Assembly (NCBI GenBank): GCA_963728155.1
Contig: CAVSJF010000009.1
Coordinates: 62,001-126,000 of the forward strand
Reading direction: 5' to 3'
Length of the DNA: 64,000 nt
Source of the DNA: JACVRW01 sp963728155
GTDB taxonomy: Bacteria > Actinomycetota > Thermoleophilia > Solirubrobacterales > Thermoleophilaceae
The translations under genes and the position numbers were made by a program. The notes beneath the pieces were generated by a model, which did not search any database, was not told the DNA's origin, and was given only the letters and a program-made list of their open reading frames with translations. Shown here in pieces: positions 1 through 8,362 of the stretch; the stretch's first letter is position 1; every line of letters starts with the position of its first letter.

Positions 1-125
1 CAAGGACGTGGAGGGCGCCCGCGCCGCGGGGATCGCGCGCGGTGCTCGTGGCGCGCGGCCCTGAGTCGCCGCCGGACGGCGTGGTGGCGATCCGCTCGCT
101 CGCCGAGCTGCCCTCCCTAGTCTGA
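1..125 (+). CDS. HAD-family hydrolase, C-terminal end (partial)
   Basis: Only the last ~40 codons lie in the window; the gene starts to the left. After correcting one extra base near position 40, the tail reads DVEGARAAGIRAVLVARG and then a segment ending SLAELPSLV before TGA. This matches the final motif of HAD-superfamily phosphatases, where the aspartate of the D-x-EGA motif binds magnesium and the protein ends with a short Leu-rich helix. Uncorrected, the frame stops at about 64. The substrate cannot be inferred. The next gene starts five bases downstream, so the two are probably co-transcribed. Confidence 0.6.
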   Translation, partial: RTWRAPAPRGSRAVLVARGPESPPDGVVAIRSLAELPSLV

Positions 126-130
126 CTCTC

Positions 131-946
131 GTGGAGAGCGCCCTCATACCTCCGCCTCAGCCGCCGGAGCTGCCCGAGGACGCCCGCCCGCGCTGGCCCT
201 GGTGGTACGGGCCGGTGGCGTTCTTCGCCGGGGCCGTGGTGGGCCTGATCAGCGCCGGCATCGTGTGGGCGGTGTTCGGCATCGACGCCGACTCGCCCGA
301 GGCCACCATCACGGGACCGTGTTGCTCGACGGCTCGCTGGTGGCGGTGGCGCTGCTGTTCGCGTCCTTCGTGCGCCGGCCGCGGCCGTGGCACTTCGGCC
401 TGCGCCGCACGGCCTTCTGGCCGGCGGTCGGCTGGGCGGCGCTGGGGATCTTCTCCTTCTACGTGTTCGCGGCGGTCGTACACGGCGATCCTGCAGCCCG
501 ACGTCGAGCAGACCGTGGCCCAGGACCTGGGCGCCGAGGACAGCAGCCTCGGCCTCGTGGCGGCCGGCTTCATGATCATCTGCATCGCGCCCTTCGCCGA
601 GGAGTTCTTCTTCCGCGGCTTCTTCTACGGGGCGCTGCGCACCCGCTTCCCGATCGCCGTGGCGGCGATCATCGACGGGCTGGTGTTCGGGCTGATCCAC
701 TTCCAGGGCGGCGAGGACGGGCTGCTGATCGTGCCGCCCCTCGCCGTGCTGGGGGTGGTGTTCTGCCTGGTCTACGAGCGCACCCGCTCGCTCTATCCGT
801 GCATCGCCCTGCACGCCCTCAACAACTCGATCGCCTACGCCGCCCAGGCCGACGGCGCTGCCGTGGCGCTCGTGTTCGGACCGCTGATGATCGCGGCCTG
901 CGCGCTGGTGCCGCGCCTGAGTCGTGCGGCACCCTCTCCCACTTAG
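131..946 (+). CDS. CPBP-family intramembrane metalloprotease (CAAX/Abi)
   Basis: Multi-pass membrane protein of about 270 residues starting at GTG 131. The N-terminus is proline-rich and cytosolic; hydrophobic segments begin near residue 27 (VAFFAGAVVGLI). The C-terminal half has the three CPBP motifs: EEFFFRG (EExxxR), FGLIH (FxxxH) and HALNNS (HxxxN). These place glutamates and histidines for a membrane-embedded active site. Two compensating frameshifts (about 315 and 478) scramble residues 62-115; the other frame there gives a plausible membrane segment (VAVALLFASFV). Relatives process prenylated proteins or confer bacteriocin immunity, but the substrate here is unknown. It sits upstream of an L,D-transpeptidase on the same strand. 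Confidence 0.85.
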   Translation: MESALIPPPQPPELPEDARPRWPWWYGPVAFFAGAVVGLISAGIVWAVFGIDADSPEATITGPCCSTARWWRWRCCSRPSCAGRGRGTSACAARPSGRRSAGRRWGSSPSTCSRRSYTAILQPDVEQTVAQDLGAEDSSLGLVAAGFMIICIAPFAEEFFFRGFFYGALRTRFPIAVAAIIDGLVFGLIHFQGGEDGLLIVPPLAVLGVVFCLVYERTRSLYPCIALHALNNSIAYAAQADGAAVALVFGPLMIAACALVPRLSRAAPSPT

Positions 947-974
947 CGAATTGCGTGGCATTATCAGCCTGAGA

Positions 975-1920
975 ATGAACACGCGCCTGCTCTCCCTCAC
1001 CGTCGCCGCACTGCTCCTGCTGGGCGCCGCTCCCGGCCGCCGCGCAGGCGCCGCGCCGCGACCGCCAAGTTCAAGGTCTCGCGGTGGCATGGCCACCAGC
1101 AAGGCCCGCTACTTCGCGCCCTCGCAACAGGTGGTCGTCCGGGGCAGCGTCAAGCCCGCCGTGCCGGGCGAGGTGCTCACCCTCTACGCGATCCGGGGCA
1201 AGAAGGCCACGAAGAAGATCCGCCGCAAGGTCGGCGCGGGCGGGCGCTTCGAGTTCAAGTTCAAGGTCGGCAACGCGGGCCGCGTGCGTGCTGGCGATCA
1301 AGCACGACGCCAGCCCCGCGCAGGGCGCCTTCCGGGCCAAGTCGCAGCAGGTCTCGGTCGTCGACTGGCAGGCGGGAGCCGGCGAGAAGGGCGTGAAGGT
1401 CCTGCTCCTGCAGCGCGGCCTGCTGCGCGAGGGCTACGCCACGCCGGTCACCGGCTACTACGACGACGCCACCGCGCGCGGCGTGCTCGCCTTCCGCAAG
1501 GCCAACGAGCTCGGCCGCGACGGCTACGCCTCCAAGCAGGTGTTCGCGATGGTGGCGCGCGGCGAGGGCGCCTACAAGCTGCGCTACCCGAAGGCGGGCA
1601 AGCACGTGGAGTTCGACTGGTCGCGCCAGGTGCTGGTGCTGGCCGACAAGGGCAAGCCCTACCGGACCTACCACACCTCCTCGGGCACTCCGGCCACGCC
1701 GACCGTGTTCGGCACCTACAAGTTCTACCTGCAGACGCCGGGCACCAACGCCAAGGGGATGGTCTACTCGTCCTACTTCATCCGGGGCTACGCCATTCAC
1801 GGCTACGCCTCGGTGCCGACCTTCCCGGCGAGCCACGGCTGCCTGCGCGTGCCGATCCCCAACGCGATCCAGATCTTCAACTGGATCGACGTCGGGGACA
1901 CGATCTTCAGCTACCAGTAG
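975..1920 (+). CDS. Exported L,D-transpeptidase with peptidoglycan-binding domain
   Basis: Makes 3-3 cross-links in peptidoglycan, or attaches proteins to it, outside the membrane. ATG 975 opens a signal peptide (MNTRLLSLTVAALLLLGAAP). A beta-rich domain follows (RYFAPSQQVVVRGSV), then a PG_binding_1-like helical domain (GVKVLLLQRGLL to VLAFRKANEL). The C-terminal YkuD domain has the catalytic cysteine in SHGCLRVP and an upstream histidine in AIHGYAS. The frame breaks near 1030-1075 and about 1283; on either side the protein matches family expectation, so it is probably intact in the organism. It converges on the M23 peptidase across a shared hairpin. Confidence 0.88.
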
Positions 1921-1952
1921 CGCCCCGCCCGGGGCAGCCCGTCGGAAACAAA

Positions 1953-1976
1953 GGCCCCGCCCTTTCGGACGGGGCC
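1953..1976. terminator. Hairpin between convergent cell-wall genes
   Basis: GGCCCCG and CGGGGCC form a 7-bp GC stem around a 10-base loop. Read on the minus strand the stem is followed by TTTGTTT, so it looks like a Rho-independent terminator for the M23 peptidase gene. On the plus strand it directly follows the L,D-transpeptidase stop and lacks a T-run. Bidirectional use is an inference. Confidence 0.55.
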
Positions 1977-2024
1977 CATGCGGGGTTCCCCCGGAAGCCC
2001 GCGCTCAGCGCGGGCCCACGTTGG

Positions 2025-3763
2025 CTACGGGGTTGGGACGGGGGTGGCGGCGGCGTCGGCCGGCGCGGGCGCGGGGTCGCAGGCGCGGCGACCGGCTCGA
2101 CCGGTGCGGCGCGGGCTCCACCGGTGCGGCGGCGACGGGCTCGACGGGCTCGACGGGCGCGGGGGCTGCCTCGACCGGTGCGGCGACGGGCTCGACCGGG
2201 CACGGGGGCGGGCTCGACCGGCGCGGCGACGGGCTCGACCGGGCACGGGGCGCGGCTCGACGGGCGCGGCGACGGGCTCGACGGGCACGGGCGGGCTCAC
2301 GGCGCCGCGACGGGCTCCACGGGCACGGGGGCCGGCTCGACCGGGACCGGCGCGGGCTCCACGGGCGCGGCGGCGACGGGCTCGACCGGCACCGGCGCGG
2401 GCTCCACCGGCGCCGCCACCTCGGCGGGCGCCGTCGGCACGGCGGCCACCTGACCGGCTGTCGCCACTGCTCACCACGGACTCGCCGGCCACCGACGCGC
2501 TGTGCGAGCCGCTCCAGGCAGCCTGGGTGCCTGACCCGCCGCCGGCCGCGGTGGCGCCGCCGCCGGCGGTCATGACCGCGCCGGTGCTCCCGCCCGCGGC
2601 GCCCGAGCGGGCGGTCGCCGCGGCTGGCCGACCGATGCCGCCCGGCTGCCGTTCAGGTACGGAGCCGGGTCCTGGGCCTGTCCGTTGACGCGGGTCTCGA
2701 AGTGCAGATGGGGCCCCGTGCAGCTGCCGGTGCAGCCCACGTAGCCGATCACCTGCCCGGCCTGCACGCGCGCGCCCTGGCTCACGGCGAATCGCGACAT
2801 GTGCGCGTAGCACGTGGAGAAACGGCTGCTGTGGGTGATGCAGACCATGTTGCCGTAGCCGTCCTGGACTCCGGCGACCGTGACCGATCCGCAGGCCGCG
2901 GCCCTGATCGCGGTGCCGGTGGGGGCGGCGATGTCGACGCCGTCGTGGTTGCGCCCCCAGCGCGGGCCGAAGGGCGACGTCTGGGTGCCCTTGACCGGCG
3001 AGGTGAGCGTGGACGATCCGCAGCTCGTGTCCACCGGCGCCGAGCGCTCCGGCCGGCTGCTCCTCGGCCGGAGGTGTCTCGGCCTCGGCGTCGGGCGCGG
3101 GAGCCGGGCTCGAGTCGCTCTCCGGGGCGGGCTGTGCCTGCTCGCGCCGCGGCGCGGCGTCCTCGCTCCGGCCGCGTGCCGGCGCCTGCTGTCGTCCGGA
3201 CCGAAGAGCTGGTCGACCGACCGGTCGGCGCGCTCGTCGAGACGGGCACCGGCGGCACGCAGCTCGCGCTCCAGGCGCTCCTTCACGGCGGGCGGGGCGT
3301 CGCCGCCGCTGGCCGTGCTCGCGGCCGGGAACAGGGTCGCCCAGGTCGCCGGTCCGACGACCCCGTCGACCTCGAGTCCGGCGCGGGTCTGGTAGCGGCG
3401 CACCGCGAGATCGGTCTGGACTCCGAAGATCCCGTCGGCGGGAATGCCGAGCGCCTTCTGCACCTGGGCCACGAGGGCGCCCTGGCTGCCGAGCTCGAGT
3501 GGGAGCCCGCCCTCGCGCACCTCGATGGCGCGCTTGGGTGCGGTTTCGGCTCCCAGGTCGGCCTGAGGCTTGCCGGTGAACTGGGCGAAGGCCATCGGTG
3601 ATGCGGGTCCCGCCATGGTCGCGGCCGACATCGCGGCCGCGATGCCCTTGCGGCGGTTGTTCCAGCGCCGCGCTCCGGGGAGCAGGGAACGGCGGTAGCG
3701 AGAGCGTTCGAGCGAACGCTCCCAAAGCTCGTGTTGAGACAGGTCCCGATGGGCGCTCGTCAT
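2025..3763 (-). CDS. Secreted M23 peptidase with peptidoglycan-binding domain and PVEP tail
   Basis: Zinc endopeptidase that cuts or remodels peptidoglycan cross-bridges. From ATG 3763 there is a long basic N-terminus and a hydrophobic export segment near residues 40-60 ending in AFAQ. A PG_binding_1 domain follows (ELGSQGALVAQVQKALG to GPATWATLF), then a charged Pro/Ala linker. The LytM domain has the metal ligands in NHDGVDIAAP and GPHLHFE. The extracellular half carries several Cys residues (VCITH, TCYAH, VGCTGSCTG). A Gly/Ser linker and the PVEP tail finish at TAG 2025 after PVPTP. The frame breaks near 3190, 3040 and 2600 and several times in the tail. The 5' leader holds a c-di-AMP riboswitch. 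Confidence 0.85.
2094..2410 (-). repeat. Degenerate repeats encoding PVEP units
   Basis: About fifteen copies of CTCGAC or CTCCAC (minus strand GTCGAG/GTGGAG, coding Val-Glu) are spaced roughly 15-25 bases apart in GC-rich DNA. In the minus-strand frame they give units such as PVEPAPVPVEPVAAP. Several indels move the reading frame inside the array. It is the 3' part of the M23 peptidase gene, forming a proline-rich acidic tail. The plus-strand readings (GSTGTGAGSTG) are artefacts. Confidence 0.7.
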
Positions 3764-3776
3764 CCGGCTGGTCCCC

Positions 3777-3925
3777 TTCCGTTCAGGCCTACGGGGTTAG
3801 CTGACGGGCTCGCGCTGGAAAGTGCGCTACGCGGTTAAGGGTCCGCGATTCGCCCCCGGCGACCTGATCGGCCGCCACTTGGTTCCCCCGTTCCCTGCAC
3901 CCGGCGGCGCAGGGACTCGGCGCTT
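3777..3925 (-). promoter_or_regulatory. c-di-AMP riboswitch (ydaO-yuaA type)
   Basis: The minus-strand leader between the promoter and the M23 peptidase ATG contains the conserved blocks of the actinobacterial ydaO element in order: GGGGGAACC (3889-3881), GGGGGCGAATC (3857-3847) and GTCAGCTAACCCCGTAGGC (3805-3787). A purine-rich GGAAGGGGA ribosome-binding site follows. Stretches such as CCCTGC/GCAGGG can form the internal helices. Established knowledge: this class binds cyclic di-AMP, usually turns genes off, and in Actinobacteria often precedes cell-wall hydrolases and Rpf-like proteins. The gene downstream fits. Identification is by motif reading, not by a covariance-model search. Confidence 0.85.
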
Positions 3926-3985
3926 GACAACTGATTCGACAACAACGCCCAACACCCTCGACCCGAGGAAGTTGCGCTGCGCGGC

Positions 3986-4014
3986 AGGCTAGCGCACCCC
4001 TCGAATTGGTCCAA
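3986..4014 (-). promoter_or_regulatory. Candidate promoter for the riboswitch/M23 transcript
   Basis: Minus-strand TTGGAC (4014-4009) and TAGCCT (3991-3986) are separated by 17 bases, resembling an actinobacterial sigma-70-type -35 and TAnnnT -10. Transcription would begin near 3979, about 55 bases before the riboswitch. Inferred from spacing and position only. Confidence 0.4.
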
Positions 4015-4022
4015 CGAATGGT

Positions 4023-4435
4023 TCAAAACTCCGCCGTGCGCCAATCGTCGTGGTGCGTGCGCTCGCTTGGGCAGCATGTTGGCCAGCAGGCCGAGCCCCG
4101 CGCCGTAGAGCAACAGCGCCAGCAGGGCGGGCACGCCGCGGTTGACCCACGAGCTGTCGGAGTCGAGCAGCCCGGCAAAGGGCGCCAGCAGCACATCGTT
4201 GGCGTCGTCGACCAGCTCGCGCACCGAGCCGTTGCGGCGCTCACGGTCCGGCCTCCTCGTCCGGCGTGGGGGCGACCGCCGCCACCTCGGGCGACGCCGG
4301 GGTGCCCGTGCCCTCACCCAGCGCGGTCTGCTGGGCCTTCGAGCCGCGGTCCATCTCGTCGACGGCGAAGTAGGCGAAGCCGAGCAGCACGACGATCGAC
4401 GTGAGCACGGCAGCGAGGCGGATGATGGAGCCCAT
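4023..4435 (-). CDS. Small two-span membrane protein, unknown function
   Basis: From ATG 4435 (MGSIIRLAAVL) the protein has a membrane helix at residues 5-25, an acidic Pro/Glu linker, then, after a frame correction near 4250, an amphipathic stretch (RELVDDANDVLLAPF) and a second helix (LLALLLYGAGLGLLANM). It probably ends WRTAEF at 4023 after another shift near 4070; without that shift the frame runs on to 3835 through the riboswitch. I recognise no family. It is divergent from pyrE, 61 bases away. Confidence 0.55.
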
Positions 4436-4496
4436 CGCCACGTCTATCGGCCGACAGGCCCGCCGACGGTGAGCCTCGCACGTAGTGTTCCGACGG

Positions 4497-5054
4497 ATGA
4501 GCGATGCCCACGAGACTCTCGTCGCCGAGCTGCGCGAGCACGCCCTCGTGATCGGCGAGGTGACGCTCACCAGCGGACGCATCGCGCAGTACTACGTCGA
4601 CGCCAAGCGCGCGATCCTCCTGCCGGCCGGCTTTCGCGCGCTGGGCGAGCTCGTGGCGGAGGAGGCGGAGCGAGTGGGCGCGACGGCGGTCGGGGGCACG
4701 ACCATGGGCGCCGACCCCGTGGCCTGCGCGGCTCTGGCCGCCGGGGCGCCCGTCAAGGCCTTCTTCGTGCGCAAGGACCGCAAGGCGCACGGGCTGCAGC
4801 GCTGGGTCGAGGGCCCGCCGCTCGAGCCCGGCGAGCGCTGCCTGGTGGTGGAGGACGTGGTGACCACCGGAGGCTCGACGGTTCACGCTCTCGAACGCGT
4901 GCGTGAGGAGGGTCTCGCGATCGCCGGAGTCATCAGCGTGCTCGACCGCCTGGCCGGAGGCGCGGCGACGATCGAGGCCGCGGCGGAAGGGGCCTCCTAC
5001 CGGCCGCTGACGACGATCGACGAGGTCTACCCCGAGCGGCCCGACCGCGGCTGA
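4497..5054 (+). CDS. pyrE: Orotate phosphoribosyltransferase
   Basis: Converts orotate and PRPP to orotidine 5'-phosphate in de novo pyrimidine synthesis. The protein is ~185 residues, normal for bacterial PyrE. It has the PRPP loop VVEDVVTTGGST, the flexible-loop lysines in RKDRKAHG, and the N-terminal segment SGRIAQYYVDAKR that contacts orotate. ATG 4497 (MSDAHETL) is preferred; an in-frame GTG lies 12 bases upstream. It is monocistronic here and overlaps the end of convergent nudC by 28 bases. Confidence 0.93.
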   Translation: MSDAHETLVAELREHALVIGEVTLTSGRIAQYYVDAKRAILLPAGFRALGELVAEEAERVGATAVGGTTMGADPVACAALAAGAPVKAFFVRKDRKAHGLQRWVEGPPLEPGERCLVVEDVVTTGGSTVHALERVREEGLAIAGVISVLDRLAGGAATIEAAAEGASYRPLTTIDEVYPERPDRG

Positions 5055-5922
5055 GCCAGCCAAGCGTCGATCAGGCGCCGCGAGATCGAGTAGGGCGGCG
5101 GCAGCTTCACCACGCCGTCGCCGCGAGCCGCCGTCTCCACCTCCGAGCGCTCGAACCAGCGAACCTCAGACAGCTCCTCGTCGCCCGGCGCCGGGTCGCC
5201 CGAGGTGGCCCGCGCGAGGAAGCCGACCATCAGCGAGCTGGGGAACGGCCAGGGCTGGGAGGCGAAATAGGTGACCTCGCCCACCCCGACGCCGGATTCC
5301 TCGAGCACCTCGCGCGCCACCGCCTCCTCGAGCGTCTCGCCCGGCTCAACGAACCCCGCGAGCACCGAGAAGCGGCCCGCGGGCCAGTTCGCCTGGCGCC
5401 CGAGCAGCAGCCGGCCGGCCGCGTCGGTCACCTGCACGATCACCACCGGGTCGGTGCGCGGGAAGTGCGACGCCTCGCACGAGGGGCAATTGCGCTGGTG
5501 GCCGGCGTTTGCCACGGTGGTGGGCTGGCCGCAGTTGGCGCAGAAACGGTGACGCCGGTGCCACGACAGCAGCGAGGCCGCGTACGCCCCCAGCGCGGCC
5601 TCCGCGGCGGGGAGATCGGTGGCGGCCTCGCGCAGCCCCGCCGGCCTACCCTGGCCGGGTTCGGCGCCGGTGGCGTCGGCCGCGAATAGCGGAGTCGGCC
5701 GTCGAGACCCAGGAACACCGAGTCCCCGTTGGGAGGGGTGAGAAGCAGGCGCCCGTCGTCGATCCAGAGGCCGGCCTCGGAGAGCACCAGCGAGCGGGCG
5801 TCGGGCTGTGCTTTGAGGGCGGCGATCCACTCCGGATCCCCGCGCCGGGCGGCGGCCCGGTCGAGCTCGGCGCCGGAGAAGACCATGCCTGTGCCGCTGA
5901 GTGCCGCAATGCGGGAAAGCAT
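5027..5922 (-). CDS. nudC: NADH pyrophosphatase (Nudix), NudC
   Basis: Hydrolyses NAD(H) to NMN(H) and AMP and in some bacteria removes 5'-NAD caps from RNA. An N-terminal domain (residues 1-90) precedes a zinc ribbon with CANCG and CPSCE, then a Nudix box (GFVEPGE...REVLEESG), followed by SQPWPFPSS, the signature that separates NudC from other Nudix enzymes. One frameshift near 5685 splits the N-terminal domain from the rest. ATG 5922 is the longest start; ATG 5886 (MVFSGAELD) is an alternative. The 3' end overlaps pyrE convergently. Confidence 0.92.
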
Positions 5923-5949
5923 GGCACGCGGCCCGTCACACTGGCCTGG

Positions 5950-6198
5950 GTGCTCACCCTTTTCGGAGCCGCGGCGGTCACGTTCATGATGCTGATGTAC
6001 GCGCTCGAGCGCCGCGGCCGGGGCTTCATCCTCGCCTTCGGCTGTGGCTGCCTGTTGTCGAGCGCCTACGGCTTCCTGGCGGGCACATGGCCGTTCGGTG
6101 TGGTCGAGGCGATCTGGGCGGTCATCGCCTTCGATCGCTACCGAAGGACCGCGCCGAAGCGCCCCGGGCTGGATTCGAACCAGCGGCCTACCGCTTAG
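5950..6198 (+). CDS. Small membrane protein, unknown function
   Basis: From GTG 5950 the ~82-residue product has two hydrophobic segments (VLTLFGAAAVTFMMLMYAL and a Gly/Cys-rich second one running into WPFGVVEAIWAVIAF) joined by a basic turn (ERRGRG). An ATG at 5921 overlaps the nudC start as CATG but would need a frame correction. The last residues (LDSNQRPTA) are translated from the opposite strand of the tRNA-Arg gene and may not be real. No family recognised, although layouts like this are common among short actinobacterial membrane proteins. Confidence 0.5.
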   Translation: MLTLFGAAAVTFMMLMYALERRGRGFILAFGCGCLLSSAYGFLAGTWPFGVVEAIWAVIAFDRYRRTAPKRPGLDSNQRPTA

Positions 6199-6232
6199 GA
6201 GGCGGTCGCTCTATCCCCTGAGCTACCGGGGC
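6160..6232 (-). tRNA. tRNA-Arg (anticodon CCT)
   Basis: The minus strand folds as a complete cloverleaf. Acceptor GCCCCGG pairs with CCGGGGC, the D-arm has GCTC/GAGC, and the anticodon stem ACCGC/GCGGT holds loop CTCCTAA with anticodon CCT. A 5-base variable loop follows, then a T-arm GCTGG-TTCGAAT-CCAGC. Length is 72 bases plus a discriminator G; CCA is not encoded. It would read AGG codons. Confidence 0.95.
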
Positions 6233-6275
6233 GGGCCGAGAACCCTCGCTCCGGTCCGGACCAGCCGGACCCACG

Positions 6276-6866
6276 CTACTCGTCCTCGTAGAGCGATTCG
6301 CGGGCCAGCTCGGCCCCGCGCGCGCCGTAGAGGCGAACCTCGATGTAGTCCCCGGTGTAGGCGTCGAGTGACACGAGGGTGAATCGCTCGTCGACCAGCG
6401 TGCACTGGTCGGTGGTGGTGGGTCCCAGCTCGGTGGTGGCGGCCACCCCGTTGGCCACGAGCGCGACCCCCCACACCAGTGTCACGATCCCCTGACGTCC
6501 CTCGGGGCCGCGCCAGTGGCCGATCTCCTCGTCGGAGAGGTCGAGCGTCCAGTCGGGGTTCTGCGCCGCGGTCTCCTCGGTGAAGTCGGCTGCGGCGGTG
6601 AAGTCGGCGGCCTGCGCGCCCTCGTGCTCGCGGGTGTAGGAGACGTATCCGAAGACCTCGCCGCCCTCGGCGGGCGCCGTGGCGGGCACGTAGGTGCGCC
6701 CGTTCCAGGTGCGGTCGGGAAACCAGGCGATCAGCTCCGGCTCGACCGGCGTCGGCGTCGCGCCCGAGAAGTGCTCGGCGAGCGCCTCGCCCCAGCGGCC
6801 GTAGGGCAGCGGCTCCTGGGGAGGCTCGGCGGCGAACATCGGGACCTGGCGGGGAGCGGGCGGCAT
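6276..6866 (-). CDS. Hypothetical protein
   Basis: A 196-residue acidic, soluble-looking protein with no signal peptide or membrane span. It opens with a Pro-rich stretch (MPPAPRQVPMFAAEPP), followed by an aromatic core (LIAWFPDRTWNGRTYVPATA, EVFGYVSYTREHEG) and a second half with beta-strand character (GIVTLVWGVALVANG, YIEVRLYGARG). No catalytic motif or family recognised. The frame is intact; ATG 6839 (MFAAEPP) is an alternative start. It lies between galT and tRNA-Arg, 15 bases after the galT stop, so may be the distal gene of that transcript. Confidence 0.65.
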   Translation of the reverse strand: MPPAPRQVPMFAAEPPQEPLPYGRWGEALAEHFSGATPTPVEPELIAWFPDRTWNGRTYVPATAPAEGGEVFGYVSYTREHEGAQAADFTAAADFTEETAAQNPDWTLDLSDEEIGHWRGPEGRQGIVTLVWGVALVANGVAATTELGPTTTDQCTLVDERFTLVSLDAYTGDYIEVRLYGARGAELARESLYEDE

Positions 6867-6881
6867 GGACGGCGGGAGAAG

Positions 6882-7939
6882 CTACAGGGTGGCGCCGCGC
6901 AGGCGCTCGGCCGCATCCTCGGGAGCCAGCACGTTCAGGTGCACGCCCGTGCCGATCTCGAGGCCGGCGAGCTGGGCCAGGCGCGGCATCACGTCGATGC
7001 GCCAGCAGAAGGTCTGGGCGTCGCGCGGTGCGGTGCGCACCCACATGTTGAGCGGGGGCAGGCCGTCGAGCACTGCGCCGAGCCGGGAGAGCGCCTCGTG
7101 CAGCATCCGGGCGCCGAGCGGCCCCTCGTCGGAGAAGCGAGCGACCGGCGCGCGGGGCACGACCTGCATGTGAAAGGGCACGCGCGCGCCGAAGGGGCAG
7201 AGCGCCACCGCCTCGGCATCGATGGCCACGATCCGCTCGTGTCGGCGCACCTCCTCCTGCACGACGTCGCCGAGCAGGTTGCGGCCCTGGGTGCGGTCGG
7301 AGTAGGCGGTGAAGCGCTCGCGCTCACGAGCAACGGCGGCGGGCACGAAGGGGAGGGCGTACAGCTGCGAGTGCGTGTGCGGCAGCGAGGCGCCCGCCTC
7401 GCGGCCTTCGTTGACGATCAGGTGCAGGTACGCGGCATCGGAGTGCTCGCGCATGCGCTCGCGCCAGACCCCCATCGCGGCCTCCACCTGCTCGGCGGGC
7501 ACCTCGGCCAGGGAGTGCACCGGGTCGGGCGCGTTGATCACCACCTCGTGGGCGCCGAGTGGCGGGCTGGGAGGCGAACAGGTCCGGCTCTCCGCGGCCC
7601 CCCGCGAGCGGGTCCTCCCGCGGCTCGGGCTCGCCCGGCGACAGGGCGGGGAACAGGTTCGGCACCACGCGCACGGTCCAGCCGGCGGTGTTCGGCGCGC
7701 CGCCGTTGCGCCGCAGCGCGTACACCTCGGGCGGCGTCTGGTCCTCGTGGCCCTCGGCGAACGGGTCGCGCTCGCGGTCGATGGGCGCGCGCGGTTCAAC
7801 GTCGAGCCACGCGCCCGGCCGCCGCCCGCGCTCGCCGGCCACGATCACGCGCAGGCCCGAGAGCGGATCGATGCGCAGTTCGGTAGTGCGCGAGGGCGCG
7901 GGCTGGCCCGCGCCGGGCCGGACGGAGCGATCGGATCAC
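6882..7939 (-). CDS. galT: Galactose-1-phosphate uridylyltransferase
   Basis: HIT-superfamily enzyme exchanging UMP between UDP-glucose and galactose 1-phosphate (Leloir pathway) or acting on related sugar phosphates. N-terminal ELRIDPLSGLRVIVAGER and RRPGAW are classic GalT sequence. The active-site loop is LPHTHSQLYALPFVP, where the second His takes the UMP. A C-terminal block contains CPFGARVPFHMQVVP. Frame corrections are needed near 7920 and 7560. GTG 7939 overlaps the upstream GNAT stop as GTGA, suggesting translational coupling, but lies before a frame break, so the exact start is uncertain. No galK or galE is adjacent. Confidence 0.88.
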
Positions 7940-8358
7940 AGCTCCTTCTCCATGGCCACGTGCTCGATGCCCTCCTCGGTGAAGCGCGCGCCACGCTCGG
8001 CGTAACCCTGCTCGCGGTAGAGGGAGAGCGCGTAGGTCTGCGCGTGCAGGGCGATGCGGCCCGCGCCGGCGTCGAGGGCAACCCGGTCGGCTTCACGAAG
8101 AATCGCTCGGGCGACGCCGCGCCCGCGCAGCTCGGGCTCGACCACCAGCCGGCCAAGCCGTGCCAGCGGGCCCTGAAACAGCAGCCGGCAGGTGCCGACC
8201 ACGCGCTCGCCGGCGAGCGCGACCACGTGGACGCTCTCGGGATCGCGCCCGTCGCGGTCGGCCTCCAGGGACACACCCTGCTCGCCGCAGAACACGCGCT
8301 CGCGCAGATCGAGCGCCGCCACGAGCTCGTCGTCGCTGTGTGCCGGCCTGACCTCCAG
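7936..8358 (-). CDS. GNAT-family N-acetyltransferase
   Basis: About 140 residues covering a full GNAT fold: LEVRPAHSDDELVAALDLR at the N-terminus, the strand VVALAGERVVGTCRLL, and the acetyl-CoA pyrophosphate loop VVEPELRGRGVARAIL. The end has ALSLYREQGYAERG, typical of the substrate-side helix. No ATG, GTG or TTG is in frame after the TlpA stop; CTG 8358, five bases beyond that stop, is the likely beginning unless a base is missing. It is the middle gene of tlpA-GNAT-galT. The acceptor is unknown. Confidence 0.75.
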   Translation of the reverse strand: MEVRPAHSDDELVAALDLRERVFCGEQGVSLEADRDGRDPESVHVVALAGERVVGTCRLLFQGPLARLGRLVVEPELRGRGVARAILREADRVALDAGAGRIALHAQTYALSLYREQGYAERGARFTEEGIEHVAMEKEL

Positions 8359-8362
8359 AACG

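Noticed and set aside
1978..2688. Plus-strand open frames rich in Gly-Ser-Thr resembling a collagen-like repeat protein
   Set aside because: They are the complement of the minus-strand PVEP tail and its linker; the minus frame continues from a recognisable M23 peptidase, whereas the plus frames have no start, signal or domain.
6164..6198. LDSNQRPTA ending on the small plus-strand membrane protein as a protein domain
   Set aside because: This is the well-known artefact from translating the strand opposite a tRNA; the tRNA-Arg cloverleaf explains the DNA.
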